Shown here one piece after another: positions 1 through 6,026 of a DNA stretch of 9,248 nt. The notes beneath the pieces are model-generated. The model saw only the letters and a list, made by a program, of their open reading frames with translations, did not search any database and had not been told where the DNA came from. Source of the stretch: Rhodospirillales bacterium. GTDB taxonomy: Bacteria; Pseudomonadota; Alphaproteobacteria; Acetobacterales; Acetobacteraceae. Within the stretch, counting starts at the first letter, position 1; each line of letters begins with the position of its first letter. The stretch is from the NCBI GenBank assembly GCA_028870815.1, contig JAGWOU010000047.1, positions 1-9,248 of the forward strand. The letters are read 5' to 3'. A program made the translations under genes and the position numbers.

Positions 1-530
1 ATCCGCATGTGACGTATTTCTTCAATGGCGGCGAGGAAACGCCCTTCCCCAATGAGGACCGCATCATGGTGCCTTCGCCCAAGGTTGCCACCTATGATTT
101 GCAGCCGGAAATGTCCGCCCCGGAGCTGACGGAAAAGGCCGTTGCCGAGATCAACACCGGCAAATACGACATGATCATCCTGAATTTCGCCAACCCGGAC
201 ATGGTGGGCCACACCGGCTCCCTGCCCGCCGCAGTGAAAGCCGTGGAAGCCGTGGATGAAGGGTTAGGCAAGATATGGGAAGCGGTGCAAGCCCAGGGCG
301 GCGCGCTTCTCGTCACCGCCGACCATGGCAATGCCGAGGTGATGAAAGACCCCGAGACCGGCGGCCCGCACACCGCCCACACCACCAGCAAGGTGCCGGT
401 GTTCCTGGCCGGCGGGCCGGAGGGAATCAGCCTGCATGACGGCGTGCTGGCGGACCTCGCCCCCACCATCCTCAAGCTGATGGGCCTGGACCAGCCCGCC
501 GCGATGACCGGCAAACCGTTGTTCGGCTGA
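1..530 (+). CDS. gpmI: 2,3-bisphosphoglycerate-independent phosphoglycerate mutase, C-terminal part (5' end outside window)
   Basis: Cytosolic glycolytic enzyme that interconverts 3- and 2-phosphoglycerate; this is the Mn-dependent, cofactor-independent type of the alkaline phosphatase superfamily. The reading frame is already open at base 3 (Pro-His-Val-Thr-Tyr-Phe-Phe-Asn-Gly-Gly, the usual 'PHVT.FFNGG' stretch), so the gene starts upstream; the GTG at 9 is an internal Val. About 175 of the family's roughly 510 residues are present. Metal-ligand motifs are visible: Asp and His of NPDMVGH (codons 198-200 and 210-212), the Asp-His pair of TADHGN (321-326), and the histidines of PHTAH (369-380). 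The protein ends at a normal C-terminus (GKPLFG). The next gene begins on the base after the TGA, so the two are probably translationally coupled. Nothing looks damaged in the visible part. Confidence 0.96.
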   Translation, partial: PHVTYFFNGGEETPFPNEDRIMVPSPKVATYDLQPEMSAPELTEKAVAEINTGKYDMIILNFANPDMVGHTGSLPAAVKAVEAVDEGLGKIWEAVQAQGGALLVTADHGNAEVMKDPETGGPHTAHTTSKVPVFLAGGPEGISLHDGVLADLAPTILKLMGLDQPAAMTGKPLFG

Positions 531-1688
531 GTGCACCCGGCGCGGCGCTTGCACCGGGCGGCCCTTGCCGCCTTATGGCTCAGCCTGGCGGCGGCGCCCG
601 CCTCGGCAAAGGATGATGCCGCCAGCCTGAAGGCGCGCCGCGAAGCCGCCATGGCGGAGATAAAGGCGCATCAGCAGGCGGAAGCCGCGGCCGCGGCACA
701 CCGCGCGGCGGTGGCGGCCAAGGCCACGGCACTGGCGCATCAGCAGGCACAGGCCGCCGCAGCCTTGCGCGGGCTGGAGGACCAGACCTCGCAGGACGCG
801 GCACGGCTTGCCCAGCTTTTCGCGCAGCAGAATGCCGCCGCCGCGCGGCTGAACGCCGCCGAGGCGACCTTGAAAAAATTACTGCCGGTGATGCAGCGGC
901 TTTCCACCGCCCCAGCGGGAACGCTGCTTGCCGCCCCGCTGGCGCCGCGTGACGCGGTGCGCGGCATCGCCATTCTGCAAGGTTTGGCAGTGCAAGTGGC
1001 GGCCCAGGCCAATGCGGTGAAAACCGAGACCGCGACGCTTGCCGCCGCGATCGCCCAGGCGCAGAGCGCCCGCCTGCGGCTGGATGCCGCCGTCACCGCG
1101 CAACAAGCGGCGGAGGCGAAGCTCTCAGTCGATATCGACAATGCAATGGCCGATGAACAGGCCGATTCCAACCAGGCCGTAGCACAAGCCGCCGCCGCCG
1201 CCAGGGCCAAGCACGAACTTTCCAGCCTGGACGAAGCCATCGCGCGGCTGGTGCCTAAAACGCCGCCGCACGCAACGCCGGTGAATATTCCGGCGGGCGG
1301 CGCTGGCGCGCCAGTGGCGGGGCATATTGTACAAGCCTATGGCGCGCAAACGGTGGCCGGGCCTTCCACCGGCATCTCCTATGCCGCGGCACCGGGGGCA
1401 CGGGTCACCAGCCCTTGCGGCGGCACCGTAATGTATGCCGGGCCGCTGCCCAGCTATGGCAATGTCGTCATCGCCGATTGCGGCGGCGGACTTTCCGCAG
1501 TGCTGGCGGGCATGAACCGGCTTGATGTGGCGCAGGGCCAGCATGTGGTGCATGGCCAGCCGCTCGGCAGCATGCAGGCGTTCGACCCAGCGCGCCCGGC
1601 GCATCAACCACGACTCTATGTGGAATTGCGCCGCAACGGCATCCCGGTGGACCCGACATCCTGGCTCGCCTCCGGGCACTCTGGCTAA
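531..1688 (+). CDS. envC: EnvC-type murein hydrolase activator (degenerate M23/LytM domain)
   Basis: Predicted periplasmic regulator of cell-wall amidases during septum splitting; this role is known for EnvC and inferred here. The 385-residue protein has a signal peptide (basic n-region, Leu/Ala core, Ala-Ser-Ala cleavage site near residue 26). A long Ala/Gln-rich coiled coil follows (about 30-240), then a LytM-like domain (about 260-380). That domain keeps the fold signature (GARVTSPCGGTVMYAGPLPS and YVELRRNGIPVDP), but the zinc ligands of active M23 peptidases are gone: HxGID reads S279-T-G-I-S, and the final HLHFE reads R-L-Y-V-E near 361-365. It should therefore be an activator, not a peptidase. 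Its only two cysteines, Cys296 and Cys317, both lie in this domain and could form a disulfide. The GTG start abuts the gpmI TGA and gives a complete signal peptide, though no strong Shine-Dalgarno is seen. The position between gpmI and ctpA is a conserved alphaproteobacterial arrangement. Confidence 0.87.
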   Translation: MHPARRLHRAALAALWLSLAAAPASAKDDAASLKARREAAMAEIKAHQQAEAAAAAHRAAVAAKATALAHQQAQAAAALRGLEDQTSQDAARLAQLFAQQNAAAARLNAAEATLKKLLPVMQRLSTAPAGTLLAAPLAPRDAVRGIAILQGLAVQVAAQANAVKTETATLAAAIAQAQSARLRLDAAVTAQQAAEAKLSVDIDNAMADEQADSNQAVAQAAAAARAKHELSSLDEAIARLVPKTPPHATPVNIPAGGAGAPVAGHIVQAYGAQTVAGPSTGISYAAAPGARVTSPCGGTVMYAGPLPSYGNVVIADCGGGLSAVLAGMNRLDVAQGQHVVHGQPLGSMQAFDPARPAHQPRLYVELRRNGIPVDPTSWLASGHSG

Positions 1689-1752
1689 TCAGGCCCGGAT
1701 GCTATCTAATGCCGCCAGGGCGGTGCGCCCGGCAGTTAAGGAGAAGTAGTAC

Positions 1753-3126
1753 ATGCGGTTGCGCAGCGGTTTGATGCTCGGCGGGGTTTTTGTAGCGGGA
1801 CTGGCCGCCGGCTCGCTCACGCAGCCATTGTCACACGCGTTCGGCCAAGCAGCGCCAAGCGACAGCACCTATCAGCAGCTTTCGTTGTTTGGCGACATCC
1901 TCTCGCAGATCAAGCAGAATTACGTGATCGACCCGCCGACCGATAAACTGATCTATAACGCCGCCAACGGCATGCTCTCCGGGCTGGACCCGCATTCCAG
2001 CTACATGAACGCCCAGCAATATGCCGACATGCAGGTGCAGACCTCCGGCGAATTCGGCGGGCTGGGGCTGGAAGTGACCGAAGCGAGCGGGCTTTTGAAG
2101 GTAATCACACCCATCGACGGCACGCCGGCCGCGAAGGCCGGGCTGAAGCCGGGCGATATTATTGTCGAGATCAACGGGCTCTCCACAGACGGCCTGTCGC
2201 TGGACGACGCGGTTTCCAAAATGCGCGGCCCAGTAGGCACCAAGATAACGCTGACGCTGAAGCGCAACGGCATCAACACGCCGGTAAAGGTGACGCTGAC
2301 CCGCGAGATCATCAAGATCGACGACGTGAAGAGCAAGCTGCTTACCAGCACCGCCGGGCCGGTCGGCTATATCCGGCTGGACAGCTTCGACGAGAACGCC
2401 TCCGATCATATCCGCGCCGCGGTTCGGAAACTCTCAAGGGAGGCGCACGGGCCGATCCATGGCTATATTCTGGATCTGCGGGACAACCCGGGCGGGCTGC
2501 TAGACCAGGCCGTGGCGGTGGCTGATGATTTCCTCACCAGCGGCGAGATCGTCTCCACCCACGGCCGTCATCCAGAGGATGATCAGGTGTGGTACGCGCA
2601 GGACAGCGACATCCTGAACGGTACCCCGATGGTGGTGCTGACCAATGCCGGCACAGCCTCGGCGGCGGAAATCGTCACCGCCGCCCTGCAGCAGAACCGC
2701 CGCGCCTTGGTGCTGGGCACCAAGACCTTCGGCAAGGGCTCGGTACAGACCATCATTCCCATCGACAACGAGGGCGCGCTGCGCCTGACCACGGCGCTGT
2801 ATTTCACGCCCTCCGGCAAGTCGATCCAGGATTACGGCGTGACCCCGAACATCAAGGTATCCGACACGGCGACGCCACAGGATGCGTTCTCGCAGCTGCG
2901 CGAGACGGACCTGCTCAACGCCTTCACGAACCCGACGAAGCAGGCCGCACCGCCCTTGCCGCCCATGCTGCCGTTGCCGCCTGTCGCCGCCAACATCCCC
3001 GACAAGCCGCCAGCCAACTGGCCGGCTTTCGACCCCACCAAACCTTCGACGGATTTCCAGCTGCAAATGGCGCTGAAACTGATCGCGGACATGAAACCCG
3101 CCGCGACAACGACGGCTTCCAACTAG
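1753..3126 (+). CDS. ctpA: S41 family C-terminal processing peptidase (CtpA)
   Basis: Serine protease of the tail-specific/CtpA family, acting in the periplasm on C-termini of envelope proteins, often cell-wall enzymes or their regulators. It has 457 residues. A hydrophobic N-terminal segment (about 6-24) is a signal peptide or membrane anchor. A helical region (about 40-95) leads to a PDZ domain (about 100-180, FGGLGLEV to the 'GLKPGDIIVEING' loop). The S41 catalytic core follows (about 200-370), with nucleophile Ser303 in NAGTASAAE, Lys328 in FGKGSVQ, and Gln332; the Ser-Lys spacing of 25 matches CtpB. A Pro-rich tail (about 399-430) follows. The ATG is preceded by AAGGAG at 1738-1743 with good spacing. 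It lies 64 bases after the envC-like gene, on the same strand, so co-transcription is likely; a functional link to EnvC/amidase control is inference. A mobile repeat begins 12 bases after its TAG. Confidence 0.95.
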   Translation: MRLRSGLMLGGVFVAGLAAGSLTQPLSHAFGQAAPSDSTYQQLSLFGDILSQIKQNYVIDPPTDKLIYNAANGMLSGLDPHSSYMNAQQYADMQVQTSGEFGGLGLEVTEASGLLKVITPIDGTPAAKAGLKPGDIIVEINGLSTDGLSLDDAVSKMRGPVGTKITLTLKRNGINTPVKVTLTREIIKIDDVKSKLLTSTAGPVGYIRLDSFDENASDHIRAAVRKLSREAHGPIHGYILDLRDNPGGLLDQAVAVADDFLTSGEIVSTHGRHPEDDQVWYAQDSDILNGTPMVVLTNAGTASAAEIVTAALQQNRRALVLGTKTFGKGSVQTIIPIDNEGALRLTTALYFTPSGKSIQDYGVTPNIKVSDTATPQDAFSQLRETDLLNAFTNPTKQAAPPLPPMLPLPPVAANIPDKPPANWPAFDPTKPSTDFQLQMALKLIADMKPAATTTASN

Positions 3127-3138
3127 ACCGCATTGTTT

Positions 3139-3277
3139 TAGAGCGCGATGACTTTGGTTTCGCGCGCTTTGCGAGTGGAACTGAAGTCTGAATCGCCCTC
3201 TAATTTATTGATTCAGAGACGGATTCAGACATGAGAGCGATCGCCGGGGCGATTCGATCTCATGTCATCCGGCTCTA
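3139..3277 (+). repeat. MITE-like 139-bp element, copy A (TA-bounded, imperfect terminal inverted repeats)
   Basis: The segment begins TAGAGCGCGATGAC and ends with the complement of TAGAGCCGGATGAC, so the ends form 14-base inverted repeats with two mismatches. A TA at each border fits the TA target duplication made by IS630/Tc1-mariner type transposases. It has no coding capacity, which is why I call it MITE-like. A second copy of exactly 139 bases, inverted, occupies 4575-4713; by hand alignment about 7 positions differ, and the last 55 bases are identical. Inside, 3231-3263 is an imperfect palindrome (ATGAGA...TCTCAT) that would fold into a stable hairpin in RNA, and direct or inverted GATTCAG/CTGAATC motifs occur around 3188-3229. 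It lies in the ctpA-rppH gap and could serve as a 3' mRNA structure for ctpA. No transposase is present in the window, so the mobilising family is inference. Confidence 0.82.
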
Positions 3278-3280
3278 GAA

Positions 3281-3335
3281 GCTGATTCATGCTTCAGTTT
3301 GATCGCCGCGCGATCCAAGCTGAAGCGATCAGGCT
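3281..3335. repeat. imperfect palindrome directly adjoining MITE copy A
   Basis: Bases 3281-3305 and 3311-3335 are imperfect reverse complements around a CGCG-rich centre: CTTCAG...GATCG on the left against CGATC...CTGAAG on the right, and GCTGAT against ATCAGGC at the outside. It begins a few bases after the end of the 139-base element and has no counterpart beside the second copy, so it is not part of the 139-base unit. It may be a second small palindromic repeat inserted next to the first, or a decayed relic. Function is unknown; an RNA from this strand would form a long imperfect hairpin upstream of rppH. Confidence 0.5.
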
Positions 3336-3361
3336 CAGGCCACCCTCGCCTTGCGGTAACA

Positions 3362-3388
3362 CCGGCACGGCGGCATTCTGCCTGCCGG
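3362..3388 (+). promoter_or_regulatory. short hairpin just upstream of the rppH ribosome binding site
   Basis: CCGGCA (3362-3367) plus GGC (3369-3371) pairs with GCC plus TGCCGG (3380-3388), leaving one bulged C and an 8-base loop. The stem ends 8 bases before the AGGAG at 3397-3401 that serves rppH. No T-tract follows, so it is not a terminator. In an mRNA it could shape access to the ribosome binding site or the 5' end. This is a sequence observation; the regulatory role is speculative. Confidence 0.3.
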
Positions 3389-3407
3389 ATGAAGCGAGGA
3401 GACCTCC

Positions 3408-3884
3408 ATGACCGATCATGAATCCCTGCCCTACCGGCTGAATGTCGGAGCCGTTCTGTTCTCCAGGGACGGGCTGGTTTTCGTTGGCCGGCGCAAGGGT
3501 TTTCCCGATGCGTGGCAATTGCCGCAGGGCGGCGTGGACGAAGGCGAGAACATCCGCCTGGCCGTGTTGCGCGAATTGAAGGAGGAAATCGGCACCGACA
3601 AGGCCGAAATTCTGGCGGAGCACCCGGAATGGCTGCTTTATGATCTGCCGGCACATCTGGTTGGCGTGGCCTGGAACGGCAAATATCGCGGGCAGCGCCA
3701 GAGATGGTTCGCGCTGCGCTTCACCGGCGAGGATTCAGACATTGATCTGCATGCCGACGAGCACCCGGAATTCGAGGATTGGAAATGGGCGCGCCTGGAT
3801 GAGCTGCCGCACCTTGCGGTGACCTTCAAACGGGACATCTATGAAAGGCTGGCGCGGGATTTCGCACCCTACGCGCGCACTTAA
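3408..3884 (+). CDS. rppH: RNA pyrophosphohydrolase (Nudix)
   Basis: Removes pyrophosphate from 5'-triphosphorylated mRNA, which starts 5'-end-dependent decay by RNase E; in Alphaproteobacteria the same family also cleaves dinucleoside polyphosphates. The 158-residue length is usual for the family. The Nudix box GX5EX7REUXEEXGU runs from Gly41 through Glu47 and Arg55-Glu56 to Glu59-Glu60-Ile-Gly62, with Thr63 in the last hydrophobic position. Family hallmarks around it are FPDAWQLPQGGVDEGE (about 32-47), YDLPAHLV (78-85), YRGQRQRWFALRF (93-105) and the C-terminal EFEDWKW. AGGAG at 3397-3401 fixes the ATG. In many relatives a divergent polysaccharide deacetylase gene lies between ctpA and rppH; here that space holds only repeats. 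Expression probably comes from a promoter inside the 3127-3407 gap or by read-through from ctpA. Confidence 0.95.
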   Translation: MTDHESLPYRLNVGAVLFSRDGLVFVGRRKGFPDAWQLPQGGVDEGENIRLAVLRELKEEIGTDKAEILAEHPEWLLYDLPAHLVGVAWNGKYRGQRQRWFALRFTGEDSDIDLHADEHPEFEDWKWARLDELPHLAVTFKRDIYERLARDFAPYART

Positions 3885-3920
3885 TGATGAGCGACCCGCA
3901 AGGAAAGGACCACTCGCACC

Positions 3921-4577
3921 ATGATGACGCTAACCGCCGCAGATGGGCATAAGTTTCAAGCCTTCGAGGCCGGCAATGTGAACGCGCCGCGCGGCCTTGT
4001 GGTCGTGCAGGAGATTTTCGGCGTCAACGCGCATATCCGCAATGTGGCGGAACGCCTGGCCGGTTTCGGCTACCGGGTGATGGCTCCGGCGATGTTCGAC
4101 CGGGTGAGCCCCGGCATGGAGTTGGATTATTCCGCCGAAGGGGTGGAGGCCGGAAGAAATACCCGCGCCAAGATTCCCGAGGACAAGGCGCTGCTGGACC
4201 TGGAAGCCACCGCCGCCGCCTTTGCTGGCAAGCCCGTGGGGATCATCGGCTATTGCTGGGGCGGCTCCCTGGCATGGGATGCCGCCATCGGCACCAAGCT
4301 CTTTAAAGCCGCGAATTGCTGGTATGGCGGGGGAATTGCCGCGAAAAAGGACGCCAAGCCCAATTGCCCGGTGCAGATGCATTTCGGCGCCGAGGATCAC
4401 GGCATCCCGACAAGCGACGTGGAGGCCATAAAGGCTGCCCAGCCGGGCGTGGAGGTGTTCGTGTATGCGGGCGCGCAGCACGGCTTTGGGTGCGAGGCCC
4501 GCGCCAGCTATAGCCAGAAGGACTGGGAGCTGGCGGAGCTGCGTTCGATGGCCTTCTTCGCGGAGCATCTGCGCTAG
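3921..4577 (+). CDS. dienelactone hydrolase family protein
   Basis: Alpha/beta hydrolase of the carboxymethylenebutenolidase (DLH) family, cytosolic, with no signal peptide. The 218-residue protein keeps the family's catalytic residues: Cys112 in GYCWGG, Asp159 in FGAEDHGIP, His187 in AGAQHGFG, and the supporting Glu31 in VVQEIFGV. Spacing matches classical DLH closely. The true substrate is not decidable: no chlorocatechol or other aromatic-degradation genes are nearby, and many members hydrolyse other esters or lactones. AGGAAAGGA at 3901-3909 favours the first of two tandem ATGs (3921 over 3924). It follows rppH by 36 bases and is probably co-transcribed with it. The stop codon is unusual: TAG at 4575-4577 is formed by the left border of an inserted 139-base repeat, while the rejoined flanks would read TAA. 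The protein is therefore complete, but its native 3' untranslated region was displaced. Confidence 0.9.
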   Translation: MMTLTAADGHKFQAFEAGNVNAPRGLVVVQEIFGVNAHIRNVAERLAGFGYRVMAPAMFDRVSPGMELDYSAEGVEAGRNTRAKIPEDKALLDLEATAAAFAGKPVGIIGYCWGGSLAWDAAIGTKLFKAANCWYGGGIAAKKDAKPNCPVQMHFGAEDHGIPTSDVEAIKAAQPGVEVFVYAGAQHGFGCEARASYSQKDWELAELRSMAFFAEHLR

Positions 4578-4713
4578 AGCCGGATGACATGAGATCGAAT
4601 CGCCCCGGCGATCGCTCTCATGTCTGAATTCGTCTCTGAATCTATGAATTAGAGGGCGATTCAGACTTCAGTTCCGCTCGCAAAGCGAGCGAACCTAAAG
4701 TCATCGCGCTCTA
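4575..4713 (-). repeat. MITE-like 139-bp element, copy B (inverted relative to copy A)
   Basis: This is the reverse complement of the element at 3139-3277, with the same length, the same TA borders (4575-4576 and 4712-4713), and about 95% identity by eye. In this copy an internal hairpin is more perfect than in copy A: CGCTCGC-AAA-GCGAGCG at 4675-4691, extended by GTT/AAC outside a bulge. The large palindrome is at 4589-4621. The element is inserted at the TA of the preceding gene's stop codon; removing the element and one TA restores CGC-TAA-GACG. The outward-facing ends of the two copies are the same terminus type (TAGAGCGCGATGAC), so together they frame a 1575-base unit holding rppH and the hydrolase gene. 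Confidence 0.82.
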
Positions 4714-4724
4714 AGACGTGAAAA

Positions 4725-4790
4725 CCGCCACGGCGCGGTAATTTCATCGATCCTTCAGCGTTGCAGGTTTGACATGAAACGCCGTGGTGG
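4725..4790. repeat. large interrupted inverted repeat upstream of the patatin gene
   Basis: CCGCCACGGCG (4725-4735) pairs with CGCCGTGGTGG (4780-4790) with one G-T wobble, and TTTCAT (4742-4747) pairs with ATGAAA (4774-4779). The six bases CGGTAA (4736-4741) bulge out on the left arm, and the central loop is about 26 bases. No T-tract follows on the plus strand, so a terminator is unlikely. A TTGACA hexamer at 4769-4774 overlaps the right arm, but the matching -10 near 4791-4797 is poor, so I do not call a promoter. It could be an operator, an mRNA leader structure, or another small palindromic repeat. Confidence 0.5.
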
Positions 4791-4853
4791 CATGAACTTG
4801 CAGAAGATAGACTGAGACCCCGCTTCGCCACGCCTGTGAAGGACACGCCGTAG

Positions 4854-6026
4854 ATGGACATACTCTCGGATCCCAAGCGCCCGCACCGAAGGGCACTGCT
4901 GCCAATTGCCCCCATCCCGCGGCCCAAGGGCTGCGACACGGTGGGGCTGGTGCTGCAAGGCGGCGGGGCGCTGGGCGCCTACCAGGCCGGTGTTTACCAA
5001 GCTCTGCACGAGGCCGGGCTAGAGCCGGACTGGGTGGCAGGGGTTTCCATCGGCGCGGTTAATTCCGCCATCATCGCCGGCAACAAGCCGGAACACCGGC
5101 TGGAGCGGCTGGAAAAATTCTGGATGGATATAACCGCCCGGGACCCCTACACCGCCTGGTTTGAGGGCGACAACGCCCGCAAGCTGCGCAACGGGCTTTC
5201 CGCCATGAACGGCATGCTGTTCGGCCAGCCCGGCTTCTTCAAGCCCGTGCCGTATTCGGGCTTTCTGGCCCAGCGCGGCGCCCGTTTCGCCACGGCGCTG
5301 TACGACACCTCGCCCCTTCACCGCACGCTGGAAAATCTGGTGGATTTCAAGCTGATCAACGAAGGGCCAATGCGGCTCGCCGTGGGCGCGGTGAATGTCG
5401 AAACCGCCAATTTCGCGTATTTCGACAATGCAGAGCGGGAAATCGAGCCCGAGCACATCATGGCTTCCGGCGCGCTGCCGCCCGGCCTGCCGATGATCCG
5501 TATTGGCCGTCATCATTACTGGGATGGCGGTCTCGTCTCCAACACCCCGCTCCAGCATCTGCTGGACAATATCGGGTCGAAAAACCTGCTCGCCTTCCAG
5601 GTGGATTTGTTTTCCGCCCAGGGCGAAATTCCGCGCGACATGCCGGAGGTTTTGTCGCGGCAGAAGGATATTCAATACTCCTCCCGCACCCGCACCACCA
5701 CCGACCATTTCCTGCAAACCCACCGGTTGAAACAGGCCCTGCGCGACGTGCTGGAGAAAATTCCCGCCGCCGAGCTGAGCGATGAGCAGCGGGACATGAA
5801 GACCGAGCTGATGCAATTGCCCGAAATCAACCTCATGCAGCTCATCTACCGGCAGAAGGCGTATGAGGGCGATGCCAAGGATTACGAGTTCAGCCGTATC
5901 TCGATGAAAGAACATTGGCGCTCCGGCTATTACGACACGCGCAACACCCTGAACCACGAGGATTGGCTGCAATTCAACGGCACCCCTGGAATTCGCTGTT
6001 TCGATCTGCACCGCACGGGGGAATAA
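4854..6026 (+). CDS. patatin-like phospholipase family protein with C-terminal DUF3734-type region
   Basis: Predicted lipid acyl hydrolase with a Ser-Asp dyad; substrate unknown. The 390-residue protein has the patatin core at about 29-240: oxyanion-hole glycines in LQGGGALGAYQAG (34-46), nucleophile Ser65 in GVSIG (63-67), and Asp224 in YWDGGLVSNTPL. The remainder (about 260-390, RQKDIQYSSRTRTTTDHF to KEHWRSGYYD) resembles the extra region found in bacterial patatins often labelled DUF3734. That label is from memory of the family. No signal peptide or membrane segment is seen, so it is probably cytosolic or membrane-associated. GAAGGA at 4838-4843 lies 10 bases before the ATG. The neighbours do not reveal the substrate: copy B of the repeat and a large inverted repeat separate it from the hydrolase gene, and parE begins 65 bases downstream. 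A GGGG-AATAA-CCCC hairpin overlaps its stop codon but has no T-tract. Confidence 0.92.
   Translation: MDILSDPKRPHRRALLPIAPIPRPKGCDTVGLVLQGGGALGAYQAGVYQALHEAGLEPDWVAGVSIGAVNSAIIAGNKPEHRLERLEKFWMDITARDPYTAWFEGDNARKLRNGLSAMNGMLFGQPGFFKPVPYSGFLAQRGARFATALYDTSPLHRTLENLVDFKLINEGPMRLAVGAVNVETANFAYFDNAEREIEPEHIMASGALPPGLPMIRIGRHHYWDGGLVSNTPLQHLLDNIGSKNLLAFQVDLFSAQGEIPRDMPEVLSRQKDIQYSSRTRTTTDHFLQTHRLKQALRDVLEKIPAAELSDEQRDMKTELMQLPEINLMQLIYRQKAYEGDAKDYEFSRISMKEHWRSGYYDTRNTLNHEDWLQFNGTPGIRCFDLHRTGE

Noticed and set aside
1689..1752. GGGC-GGTGC-GCCC hairpin between the EnvC-like gene and ctpA as a terminator
   Set aside because: The stem is only four pairs with no T-tract, and the ctpA ribosome binding site follows at once.
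3886..3954. Tiny His/Asp-rich open frame of 22 codons between rppH and the hydrolase gene
   Set aside because: It has no ribosome binding site of its own, and most of it covers the hydrolase Shine-Dalgarno and start in another frame; chance is the simplest explanation.
5020..5029. TAGAGCCGGA, matching 10 bases of the repeat terminus
   Set aside because: It codes for part of the conserved patatin core and nothing beyond the ten bases matches, so it is coincidental.
5019..6011. Long antisense open frame of 330 codons opposite the patatin gene
   Set aside because: It lies wholly within a well-supported plus-strand gene; GC-rich third positions create such frames. The product resembles no family and has no ribosome binding site.
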